Positions 1-25,400 of a stretch of 64,000 nt of DNA are shown here, one piece after another (positions within the stretch are counted from its first letter, which is position 1; each line of letters opens with the position of its first letter). The notes under the pieces are model-generated. The model was not told the DNA's origin. It ran no database searches and worked only from the letters and a program-made list of their open reading frames with translations. A program made the translations under genes and the position numbers. This DNA comes from Tridacna crocea. Lineage: Eukaryota > Mollusca > Bivalvia > Cardiida > Cardiidae. The stretch covers positions 3,363,001-3,427,000 of the forward strand of contig OX031058.1 in the NCBI GenBank assembly GCA_943736015.1. The letters run 5' to 3'.

Positions 1-789
1 CCCCAATGAATTTTTTTTCAAAGAATCTCCATTGAAAGACAAAAATCATATCAGATCATATGCTTTCAATTTGGACTAGTCTAAAATTTTGTCATTTGTT
101 AAAGAGTTCAGTAAATATCTTCAGCAATAACAGAGGTATTACAAAATGCCGAAGTTTCACACCACTACGATGACAATGATGACAAGACTGACAATAACTT
201 GCTGTTTTCGAAGAAAACTGCGAAGCTAATTAATAAGCAATTTTGGTCTGCATATTGGGAAACATCCTCATTGACTCAGTTTCATTCATACTGTAATCAA
301 CCCTGGGTTATTTTGGCTGGTGTTTCCTTGTTCTCATGGATTATTCATGAAGCATTTTGATTGGTAATCTCAGTTTTTCTTTGAGAAAATTTAAACTATT
401 TCTATCACAAATTTACCATCATCATTTCCATTTTTAGTAACTGATGAAATAACATTGCCCTCCCTACAAGAGAGAATGAATATGTTACTGATCTTTCAAT
501 TGGCTATTAGGGTACTTTCCGACCATGTGAATATTAATAAGAAACTAGGATTTGCTAATCAATTTTCCCAGGGGTAGACACATGGAGAGTAACGTAATGC
601 TTCAAACTTGGGTTCCGAGGATGATTGGGAAATACACCTTCTCTAATGTGATTACACTCTTTTACAGAAACATTACAACAACAACAACAACAACAAAGGG
701 TAAGATACGCAGGCAAGGAAGTAGGGGATCAAATAGTGGAATACCAACTTTTTCCATACATTCAACCAAGTTTACAAGATGACATAAAG
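1..789. other. RAB4 3' flank
   Basis: Downstream of the RAB4 stop codon, so part is probably 3' UTR. It holds a short CAACAA run (677-695) and no recognised gene or repeat. The short open frames are not supported. Confidence 0.5.
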
Positions 790-13909
<13,120 letters not shown>

Positions 13910-14091
13910 TGCTTTTGATTGATGTAAAGAAATTTAGCCACACTTCCTGTTCATCAATATTTTGGTTTTAGGGGTGAAGGTCGTTTAAACGGTGTCGAGG
14001 TAAAAAAAGGAACAGTATAAAACCTTTTTAAGGTGGTGGGTCCTATCTCCCGAAACCGTCCGATAGACGTCAATCACTACCTAGTTATTAA

Positions 14092-14632
14092 AGGTGGCCC
14101 TTCAGATATTGGGAAGAAAATTTTACAAAAATAAAAAAAATATCATCCTTATACTCCCAAAGCCTTATAATTTTCATTCATTAAACCTCAGTAGTCGAAA
14201 ACCATCCGACAACTAGATAAATTAGAGATTTACTACAGCCCAGGGAAACACCGAAGGGAAACACAGTCTATTTTTACATGAGCATCTGTCATTCACATAC
14301 CGGAAATAAACAGACGAAGCTTCAAATATAGCATTCGAAGTTCTAGACATTTAGGAAAATAATTACATGTTTGTTATGTTATGGAATTTAATAGACATTA
14401 ATCACGTGCAAGTCACTTAATATTCCCACAATGCTTTTTTTTATTTTGGCGGGAAATCTAAAAATAGCTTAAGAGGCTATGTAGCTTTTTGAGGGAATAC
14501 CACTCAAAAAAATTTTTTTTGGTAATTTTATGATTCTTAATTACTGATAATTTGTATTGTTTTTTCATATAAATTTCAGTGACATATATATTTTTTAATT
14601 TGGTGTGATGTGAAAATTCTAAATACCCACCT
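14092..14632 (+). mobile_element. TTAA-flanked MITE (piggyBac-like), copy 1
   Basis: Starts AGGTGGCCCTTCAGAT and ends TCTAAATACCCACCT; both ends are flanked by TTAA (14088-14091, 14633-14636). A second, inverted copy lies at 22463-22931. TTAA targets are typical of piggyBac; there is no transposase here, so the class is inference. Confidence 0.85.
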
Positions 14633-15004
14633 TTAATGTATTAACAACCAATTTCTGATTTAAGGCCTACTGATAGAATTTGTAAGAAAAAATAGACAAG
14701 AGGCAGCCAGCTTATCTAAATATAAAGTAGCAGCTTAACTAACACTTGTGGGATGCAATGAAAATGAACCCAAACCAAAACGTATCCCAAAAATAAGTAA
14801 AACGTACACCAAAATTTAAGTCAAAACATACCCAAAATATAAGTCAAAACGTACCAAATGTAAAACTTTCTTCAGTTTCAGTATTAGTTAAAAGGAGAAA
14901 ATGCTGACAACAATTCTTCCATTTCTCACTATATTTTTTACCCCTCGAAGCCTTATCTTATATGTTGTTTGCGAAAGAGTTCATTCTCGAAGAGTCAAAG
15001 ACGG

Positions 15005-15372
15005 ACGGGTTGATGGATGGATGGATGGATGGATGGATGGATGGATGGATGGAGGAAGAGAGGGACGGACGGATGGACGGACCGACGGACGTGGAGATGG
15101 ATGGATGGATGAAAGGATGGATGGACGGATGGGTGGATGGATGGATGGACGGATGAATGGATGGATGGATGGATGGATGGATGGATGGATGGAGGAAGAG
15201 AGGGATGGACGTAGAGATGGATGGAAGGATGAAAGGATGGTTGGATGGATGGGTGGATGGATGGATGGATGGATGGATGGATGGACGGATGGACTGATGG
15301 ATGGATGGATGGATGGAGGAAGAGAGGGACGGACAAACAGACGGACGTAGAGATAGATGGAAGAATGAAAGG

Positions 15373-15403
<31 letters not shown>

Positions 15404-15540
15404 TATGGATGGGTTGATGGATGGATGGATGGATGGATGGATGGATGGATGGATGGATGGATGGATGGATGGACAGATGGATGGATGAAGGGAGGGAGGG
15501 AGGCAGGGAGGGAAGCAGGGAGGGAGGCAGGGAGGGAGCG
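15005..15540. repeat. TGGA/GATG tetranucleotide microsatellite
   Basis: About 530 bp of near-perfect TGGA units, interrupted by GGAAGAGAGGGA blocks about every 140-170 bp and ending in a GGGAGGGAGGCA variant at about 15490-15538. The regular spacing of the interruptions shows a higher-order repeat. Open frames on both strands (MDGW and HPSI repeats) are by-products of the 4-bp unit. Confidence 0.98.
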
Positions 15541-16198
15541 ATTGATCTGTGGATGGATGGGCAGCAAAAAAAGAGAGGTTTTGTTAGTGAAAAGGTAATT
15601 TCATTGATTAAAAAGATGATTTTGTCAAATTCCTGCCTGGATGATAGGTTTCACTGATAACAATATCCACTTCCATATATATCCTTTTTCTTTTCTATCT
15701 AGAGTACATGATGATAATAGCATTTGTTTTAAGGCTAATAAACAGTGATTTCATTATTTTATTGGGTTTTCTCTTTTTTGGGAGGGGACAATCAGGCTTC
15801 AAGTTTACTAAAACTAGTAAACCACTTCATAATAAGTATCAAGATTTGTCAACTATCAACAATTGATGATTTCACTTACTTAATCGTTTATTCCAGTGAT
15901 ATCAGTGAATATACTAAATCGTGTTTTTCAATGAGTACTCTTAGACGAGGAACTCAACGTTTTGTTCAATACTCTCTGCGTATTATACCATTTCTCAAAA
16001 GAAGAAAAAAGTACTTCGACACCGGCAAAATGGCCTCGACATTGCCATCATGGCGATCTGTCTAACGAACATAATTAAACCAGTCTTTATTTCATCAGTT
16101 AAATATTTCATTGGCTCGGAAAGTGCTCAAATAAATGTTTTCACAATCCCGCATTACATGCCAATATACCTGTCTGAATAGAACGGCCAGTGTTAGAT

Positions 16199-16451
16199 AT
16201 GACAACGACTATTTCCAATTTTAAACAGACGCCCGCTGATTCCTGGAAGAAATGTGAATTCTGTAGAGAAAATTTTAAATCAGTGCAAAGTTTCTGTCGG
16301 CATTTGAGAGATTTTCATTGTACTAAAGAAGGCGGATCCTTTACCTGTAGGTTTGGGCGATATGGTGTCTGTCAGTCGCTGCCGGTAGATGGTGTGAGTG
16401 ATCTCGATTATGAGGACCATATTGTAAAGGATCATGCCAGACCAAGCATGG
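16199..16451 (+). CDS. VPS54: VPS54 coding exon 1, N-terminal zinc-finger-like module
   Basis: Encodes residues 1-84. C19, C22, H35 and H40 fit a C2H2 finger (CX2C-X12-HX4H). C50, C58, H74 and H79 suggest a second, non-classical metal site. The exon ends ATG G before GTAATA. The single leftover base matches the phase of exon 2, giving MGDGSKG. A TGA lies in frame just upstream. The link to VPS54 rests on phase, strand and total length, not on overlapping sequence. Confidence 0.78.
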
Positions 16452-19400
16452 GTAATACAGAGAATGCTTTGCCAGTTATTGCTTTACGTTTTTTGTGGTC
16501 AGATCTTATTTAACTCTTTACCAAATGACAAAATTATAGCCTAGTCTAAATTGAGAGCATTTGCAGATGACAAAATAAATGGGTCCTAAGAAACTGAAAT
16601 TTGTCTCGGGAAGGGAAGAAAACATTGTGGGAAAAGGAGAAAATGCTGGTTACCAGCATTTTCTTCTTTTCCCACAATGTTTTCCATAGGCTTCTTTCAC
16701 AGGATCTTTAAAAGTCGGGATTGTGTGGTAAATAGGGCTCCGTACCGGTACTCGATATATATCGAAAACCGGTATTTTACGTTCGATAGATATATCGGAT
16801 CGAACGTTTCTGTATCGAACAAAATATCGATCATCAAAAGAAAATAAAAGTAAAGCATATAAATACCCAGTTTTGTTGTTTTTAACGGCGAAATTCATTA
16901 CGAGTTTACTTTGGGTAATCTCTAAAGTCGAGTAGTCGTAGAGGTAGGTGTGGCTACCTGGGAAACTTACAACCAATCGAAATGCGTCATTCTTTATTAC
17001 TCCCCCTGTACCCGTTACACAATGGATGACAATTAGCTAATACCCCTATTCTCGTTTCCCCATCATGTTGTTTGCAATCTGCAAATTATGCATCAATCAG
17101 CAGATTGCAGACAAATTTACGCTGATAATTGGTCAATATATTTGATTAAAGAAAGGTAATGAACATCTCGTGATGTGATTGAGAGGTAGTAGTGATTATT
17201 CTAGACCAGGCAAAAGGGCAGGGAGGCAGGAAAAAGGGGCAGGGAGGCAGGAAAAAGGGGCAGGGAGGAACATTGCCTTGTTGAATGACTTCTCATATCA
17301 GATAAAGGCAAATCAGTGTCCTTCACTCTTTTCGAAACAAGTTCTAACTAGAACTTTGGATATGAACTGCATATTAAAGAAAAGAATAAGAAAAGATTCT
17401 TATCAACTCATAGACCCAAAGCAACACAATCTGACTATACAGGTTTTGATTGCCATGTAATTTATGATCCCATGATGTACAGTCACACTTAGCTTTAATG
17501 TAGTAGACCCGTAACGCTTCTGGTGTAGCATGGAATAAAAGTTCTAGATAGTTGATAAATACAGATTTATACAGATAAAATACTGATGCATATTTTTGAC
17601 CCACTAGAAATGCCTTTGATGCCTCTTAAAAAAAAATTGTTGATACTTTTGTTAGTTTTCAGAAAAGGGAGGTAATTATTAATTCGCTTTGTAATGAGAA
17701 TACAGTGGTTTTGGATTTATAAATAATAATTCTAGGAAGGAAAAAAATGAAAAATTGGCTCGGTTAAAGTAGTACAATAATACTCATTTTAGCAAATTTT
17801 GCAGGATAATAATATTGTGGAAATAGCTGTTTTCTATTACAGGTCCACTACCTAACGTCTCGTCAGATAACAAAAAATGTCCAGAGTAATTATAAAGAAA
17901 AAAAAACCCTTCTTCTCAGCTGTTTTACGAAATTACATTAATTTTGATTAAAAAAGAAATAAAAAAAAAACTTAATTATTACATAGAAAGAATTACAAAA
18001 TGTGTAGGCCTACTGATGGAGTAGTGTACTACTGCATAGCAATTCTATAAATAGACTGCTAAAAATAGAACACTGCAATGCAGATTTTGCTTTAAGAAAA
18101 TTGCCGATGCTTGAATAGCAAAGATCGAGTACTTTCAAGATAGTTCGCAACTTTGGTTTACCATCCATAATTGTAATTTGTGCAAAAAATATATGATATG
18201 ATAATCTCCACCTGCAATAAGAGTTAATTCAGCTTTATTTTAAGACTATTCAAGTATTGATAAATTTCACTGACTGTGTGACGTCATTTAAAGAAATTAG
18301 CAGACGTTAAAGTACATGTGGGGCAAAAAAGTCAGGGTTTCGAGGGATAAAGGGATGGTTTAGCAAGTTAATGACAGAGAGAGATTATAACACCCTGCTG
18401 TCCTATCTTAACTGACGAAGTTGATAAAAGATAATTAGTGTCACCCTTAGTCTTAGATTGGCTGTATTTCTTGAATATCGTCAGGTCGAAAGAAATTTAT
18501 GGCGACTTTTTGTGACTGTGCAAGCTTGATAAGACAGAGCCGAGACACTGAAGATGAGTTTTTTGCTCATGTAGCCCGGTGGTTTGTTCTGAAACCAGAA
18601 CAATACACAAACAAGTTTTGTATGCATTTGATAAGGGCAGCAGGGCGGGTTTTTTTACAGATTCGAGGGCAGAAGGGCGGAGTGAAAAAGGGGCAGGGCG
18701 GCGCGCCCTGCTATTCCGCTCTAGAATAATCACTAGGTAGCGATGGAAATAATTGAAGCCGTGACCTTTCAACCTTCCTAAGATTTTATTTGGTCGATCT
18801 TTTAATATTGCCGAAAAATGTGGCTCGAAAATCAAATCTCTTTTTCCATTAGATTATCTGAAATCAATGTTCCGACTCGCGTAAATTATTGTGTAAATCA
18901 TTTTATAGACTTGAAATTTGCGTAACAAATGTTAATCACACGCGAGACCTCACGTAAGAAAAAACATGGACAAAAAAGGTCATTATCTGTTTATCGTGAG
19001 TAAAATAACAGGTTTTGATGCTAGTTCTAATCCTTATTGAGAAATCTATGTCGAATCATGCGAACATACCTATCCAGAAATTAACATGCATGAAAAATTG
19101 TTCGGTGAAAAAAAAAAACACGGAAACCCATGACATAACAAAATGTCTCCTAGACATTGTCCTATCAGAGTCCTCTTAGACTGTCTTTTCAGCTTTTTAA
19201 TGAGTAGTAAATGTAGATCTAGTTAGAATTCATATTAATTTAGGCCTACATAATTATGAAATTTCAATACAATCTAGAAGTGTTAAATTTGCGGTATTTT
19301 GTTTTTCAGGTATGCTGAAAAAAGAACAAACACAATTTTCGCATTTTTTTCTGTCCTTTCTTGAAAATTGAAATATCATATGATATATCGAATATCGATC

Positions 19401-22400
19401 ATTTTGTATCGATACAAATATCATATCGATCAAACTGACCGATACGGAGCCCTAGTGGTAAAGGGTTAAATGTATGGGATTGGTCATGTATAAAGCTGAT
19501 TTCATCAGTGAGTAGAGTGTTCATATGGTAGACATTGATGAGAGCCATGATTATCCCTGATACGAAGTCTTGCTTCAATGTTACTCTTTTATCATGTCTC
19601 TGCAAGCTCCTGTGTCATCCATTGTTCCACTACTTCTAGAATGAATTTGACCATACAGGCATCTTTACTGATGCATCTGTGGAGCAGCAGATTCCTTGAC
19701 TGCTATTGATATGGACTCGGAGTGCAAGAAAAATAATAAATCGATAAAAAAAATCCAAAGTTATCAAGGGCTATGGCCACTAACACTCATAGTAAAAAAC
19801 AGAAGCTCAGGAGATTGGCCAAAAAGCGTGTACAAAAATGTGATATTAACCCTTTACCAAACGACGAAATTGTAGACTGGTCCAAATTCAAAGCACTTGC
19901 AGACAACAAAATAAACGTAACTCAAAAACTGTAATTTGTTTCCAGCAGGGTAGAAAACATTGTGGGAAAAGGAGAAAATCCTGTTTACCAGCATTTTCTC
20001 CTTTTCCCACAATGTTTTCAAAAGGCTTCTATCTCAGGGTCGTAAAGGGATCGTTTGAGAAAGGGTTAACAGACGAGTTAGTGAATTTACAGCCTCTTAT
20101 TCTAAAAGAGGGAAGCTATCGAGAGTGGCTGAATAGGCTTTACGAAAACGTCAATGTGACACAACATTTACTGATGAGTTAGGTATTGTAGTCCTCGAAA
20201 AAAATGCAACAATTTTTTTTTTAAATGTTAGAATTCTGTTATCTACATGTATTTCCATTAGAATTGACAGCAGGCTTATATTTTACCGAGCATGTTCTAG
20301 AAGTCATTTCAAGTACAATTAAGGTCTTTTTCCTACAATTTAATCAGGTACCTTGGAGCACCAGAGACGATTCTAATGAGTACCCACAACATAGGGTTTA
20401 GATGAGAATAGTTAATATTTTCAATTTTGAAATCAAAATCACTCCCTTTATCTGGAGCTCTACTCTCTGTCGTATCAGCTTGGGCATAGAAAAAGTAAAC
20501 AAAATGAAGTGGATGTATTTCATATGAATTATCCATTATACGGTACTGTTTTTTTTTTTAAATGAAATTGAGTGTGAATGTGCACATTAGATGAATCTAT
20601 GACTGTTTGTTTATATAGTAATCAGTGTATTTATGCCAAAGTAAAGGTAAAATACGAAAGAGTGATGAAAGTTGTGTTAAAGGAAGACCAAAGTGGCAAT
20701 TGCTTATAAACAGCCTTTCTCCTTTTTCCATAATGTTTTAAATTCCTTAAAAGGACAACTCTCATCTTTTACACAGATTTAATATGTTGCCTGCAAACTA
20801 ACCCTTAAACATTTAGTACAGAGGTTTAAAGAGTCTTAGAAAATATTGTAGGAAAATCAGAGACTCTTGTCACAAAATACAGGTAATCCTTTGAAGGTGA
20901 TTATGTCATAAGTTGGCATTTTGTTATCTCTTTGCCTAACATCAAAATTTCACACTTGTCCAAATTGAAAGCATTAACAGAAGACAAAATTAAACTCAAA
21001 AATTGGTTTTTGTTTTGGGAAGGGTAGAAAACATTTTTGGAAAAGGAGAAAATGCTCTTTTCCAGCATTCTCTCCTTAGAAGTCCTCTTCCTTAGGGCAG
21101 AGAATAATCTAGCTGCGCGTCCCGCGTCCCTGACGCACAAAAATTGCTTGAGACGCACAAAAGCAATAAATGTGCGTCCCTCGGGACGCACAGGTTACGA
21201 AAAGCATATTGTACGAATAATTAGTAAAGCTCACGATTGTAAAGTGATATTTTCGTTGGTTGCATTCGGATCACATACATTTCCTCTAAGCAAGTCATAC
21301 TAGCATGATATTTATTTTCGCACATAATTATACCTAACAGTTCAAACATTTGCAGACGACTCCTCTTCCCCCCCCCCCCCCCTTTATTTTCATTTCATAA
21401 AACAACATTATTTCCACTCATGAACAGAATTTTAGCTACCACTTATTGCTTTATTCAGAAATTTGTGTGAATTCACTTTTAAAATTCATTATTAAAGATA
21501 AGAAGATAGTTTGAAGTCCTTCTGATCCGACGACGCCACGCTGCTCATTGTAGTGTCATGGGTTTTCGCGCTTTTTTGTCGATCTATTTTTTCTTGACAG
21601 TTAGTTTCTGGTGAAGTTTTACTACATGATTTGACATCATTTAGTCAGTTTAAATAGCAAGTAACTTAAAAACCAGTCACTTTACACTAGATAAGAGGAA
21701 TAACACTTTCCTTACTCTGTCATAAATGACTCGCCAGCTTCATTATCATCCGGGTGTCCTTCGCATTTTATACTGATTGTGTTTAACCCATACCTACACC
21801 AGATGTATGCAAGCTATGTTATATGAAGTTCTAGACGATAATTTCATGCCTCAGACTGACATTTAGGCAGATATCTTTCACCATCAAAGACCAGTCATTT
21901 CAAATTTCCAAATGTCAAAACCCGGGCTCAGGGAAGCTTGCCGATTTGTCAACTTTTGTCAAGACATTCATGGACAAAGATTTGTTTCTCATTTTTCAGC
22001 CAATTTTTGTGTTTGTTATTCACTATGTTTAATCCAAGATTGTGATTAATAAGAATCACGAAACCAAGCGCTAAAAACCAGAATTCAAGTTTTGGCACCA
22101 AGCCAGGTTAGCAACCAACTACAATCGATTCCGGGATTTCTCAATCGATTATCGAAATCGGAAGCCAAAACCAAGTGACTTTCGACTATAGTCGATCATC
22201 GGCCCACCACTAGGTGAAGGGTTAATAAATTCCAATTCTCTGATAGGATAGAAAATATTGTGGAAAATGAGAAAGTTATTGTTCCGAGCGCTTTCTTTTT
22301 TTCACAATGTTTTCAAAAGACAAGTCATTGAAACAAGGGGATTGTTTGTGAAATGGTTAAACTGTTCCATATCATAGGCATATGTTAATTTGTTTATAAA

Positions 22401-25400
22401 GTTACTAAAACCTATTTTCAGTTTTTTGTCTGTTATTTACATCTGCAAAAAAAAGTTCTTAAAGGTGGGTATTTAGAATTTTTACATCTCACCAAATTAA
22501 AATATGTATATAAATCACTGAAATTCATATGAAAAAATAATACAATTCATTAATAATTAAGATTCATAAAATTACAAAAAAAAAAATTGATGGTATTCCC
22601 TTAAAAGGCTACGTAGCCTCTTAAGCTACTTTTAGATTTCGCGCCAACAATCAATAAAGCATTATGGGAATGTCAAGTGACTGGCACGCTATGTTTGAAG
22701 CTTCTTCTGAGTATTCCTGTAAGTAAATGAGCGAAATGATCATCTAAAAATAGAATGTGTCTCCCGTTGGTGTCAACCTGGGCCGTAGTAAATCTCTAAT
22801 TTCTCGTATTGTTGGACGGTTTTCGACTCCTTGGGTTTTATGAATGAAAATTAAAAGGCTTTTGGAGTATAAGGATGATTTTTTTTTTGCACTTTTGTAA
22901 AATTTTCGTCCCAAAATCTGAAGGGCCACCTTTAGATCATGAAATGTTTGCTAACAAACCTTAGTGGGACTCGGTATTTTTAAAGCTGGACTCGTTGATT
23001 TTGGTCTGGGACTCATTGATTTCACACTTGCGAGTCCCAGGACTCATTGTTAGCAAAATCTAGATTATTCACTGTTAGGGTCGTGAAAACCAGGGCTTGT
23101 ATGATAAAGGGTTAAGAAATATTGAATGTTAATAATACACTTTTGACTATAAGATTTTTTTAAGCCTTTGCTCCATAGATACTCATTTCTATGCATTGTT
23201 TGTAGGAGCCTTTGGAAAACATTGTGGCAAAAGGTGAAATTGCTCATGACGAGCATTTTCACCTTTTGCCACAATGTTTTCTATGCTATCAAAAGGTGTC
23301 ATATACACATAAGAAACAGCTTCATCCTTGGTGTTATTTAGGGTCAATTAGAGTTACCATAGAAATGCCTTATGGGGTAAAGGGTTGAGCTCCAAAAATA
23401 CTTTACTTTTGATTTATGTGAATTTAAAGCTTTCATCTCTTTTTTTTTAGAATTTCAGTACACAAAAGCCAACTTCAGTAATTTCCTAGTGTTTTTCAAT
23501 TTTGTGTTTTAGGTGACGGAAGCAAAGGTGCATTGCAGAGACTCCATGCTGCATCCAATCCACATTCCGGCTCTAGGGCAACACCCTCCATAGTTGAAGA
23601 TCAACACAGATGGACTGTTTATAATTCTTGTGTGAATATCCCAGCTGCTTTAAATGACCCTAGACTTATAAAAAGAGAGACTGACTTTTTCACCAAAACC
23701 TGGGGAGTGGACTTTTATGAAAAAACTGATATACCACCATCTAACTATTTACCAGATATTAATAAACAGCACTTTGAGACCTATATTAGAAGGACATCTG
23801 GGGTAAGATAATTAAGAAAATTTTTTAACCCTTTCCCAGACAACAAACTTTAAGCCTTGTCCAAATTGAGAGCATTTGCAGATGACAATTTTTATATGGC
23901 TCAAATGGTCCAATCTTTTTTTTGATAGGGTGGAAAACATTGTGGGAAAAGGAGGAAATGCTGGTTTTCAAGCATTTTCTCCTTTTCCCACAATGTTTTC
24001 AAAAGGCTTCTTTCACAGGATGGTTAAAAGTCAGGATTGTGTGGTAAAGAGTTAAACAGGCATTAAGTTTCACACACAACTGTAATCATATAGTATTTTT
24101 CCTAATACATGTACTGCAATTACATAAGTGATAAGTTCATCAAAACATTTTGTCTATGTAATTGATATAGACCTCTATGTACATATTAAATAGGTCACAT
24201 GGGTTAAAAATGTAAGTCACTCGGGCAAATCTTACAGTAACCTTGGATGTTGTTTAAAGGCTGTTTAAAGGCCACATTATCGGTCCAATACTCAGGAACG
24301 TTTAGCAGGGTGTTTCTTTTTGATGTTAATTATATCAGACAGTACTTGCAATATTGGGTTGTGTTGGATCAGAAATTAGGGCACTGTGACAAATCATATG
24401 AAAACCTTGTGTGTACTCTAGAGGCCATATTTTAAGTCTGATACACTGGAAAAAATGTTCAGAATGTTTGTATTGATGGTACTATAAAGTAATTTGAAAA
24501 GAGGTCAAATTTTGTCCAAAATTTAGCCAATTTGGACAAAACGGGCCACATGTGGATCAAAAAGTAGGTTACTGGGTCAAATCTTAAGAGGCATAGTAGA
24601 AAGCATCTGTGCTAGAGTAAAAAACTTTGTGGGAAAAGGAGAAAATGCAGATTACCAGCATTTTGTCCTTTTCCCATATATTTTTCAAAAGGCTTCTTTC
24701 AACGAAATCTCAGACTGGTCCAAATTGGAAGTATTTGCAGATGACAAAATAGATGTGACTCAAAAATGGAAACTCGAGTTTGGAAGAGTAGAAAGCATTG
24801 TGAGAAAAGGAGAAAATGCTTCTAACCAACATTTTCTCCTTTTCCCACAGTGTTTGCAGAAGGCTTCTCTCTTGGGGTCTTAAAAACCAAGGATTGTTTG
24901 GTAATAGGTTAAAACACAGAACATGTAATAAGGCTTGAGAGAGGCCAAATCTCGTCATTTGAGGTACATTTAACTCTTTACCACACGAGAAAATTTTGGA
25001 CTGGTCCTAATTGGAAGCATTTGCAGACGACAAAATAAAGGTGACTGAAAAATAGAAATTTGTTCTGGGAAGGGTAGAAAACACTGTGGGAAAAGGAGAA
25101 AATGCTGGTTACCAGCATTTTCTCCTTTTCCCCCAGTGTTTTCAAAAGGCGTCTTTCTCAGGGGCGTCAAAAGTAGGGATTGTGTGGTAATGGGTTAAAG
25201 TTACTGATTGCAAATGTTTTCAGTATAGAGAAAGAGAAGTCTCAACATTTTATTGTCTGGTAAAGAGTCAACTCATTACCAAAATGACAAAATATTAGTT
25301 TTGTCCAAATTAAAAGGATTTGCAGACGACAAAATAAAAGTGACTGACAAGTTGAAATCTGTTTTGTGAAGGGTAGAAAACATTTTGGGAAAAGGAGAAA

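Larger units (their letters stand above)
13910..16198. other. RAB4-VPS54 intergenic promoter region
   Basis: This interval lies between the two divergent start codons and must hold both promoters and 5' UTRs, unless non-coding first exons lie elsewhere. It contains the TTAA-flanked MITE at 14092-14632 and the TGGA microsatellite at about 15005-15540. From 15600 to 16198 I see no repeat or gene. No convincing TATA box could be assigned. Confidence 0.6.

Noticed and set aside
14901-15657. Long open frames on both strands encoding MDGW or HPSI repeats
   Set aside because: A 4-bp repeat without stop codons keeps frames open on both strands; there is no start context, splice support or known family.
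16740-18835. A transposase gene inside the 2.7 kb hAT-like element
   Set aside because: The only frames are about 110 residues or less and show no hAT dimerisation or catalytic motif.
23533-23811. Starting VPS54 inside exon 2
   Set aside because: There is no ATG at the frame start, the exon has a clear acceptor, and an upstream ATG exon joins in phase.
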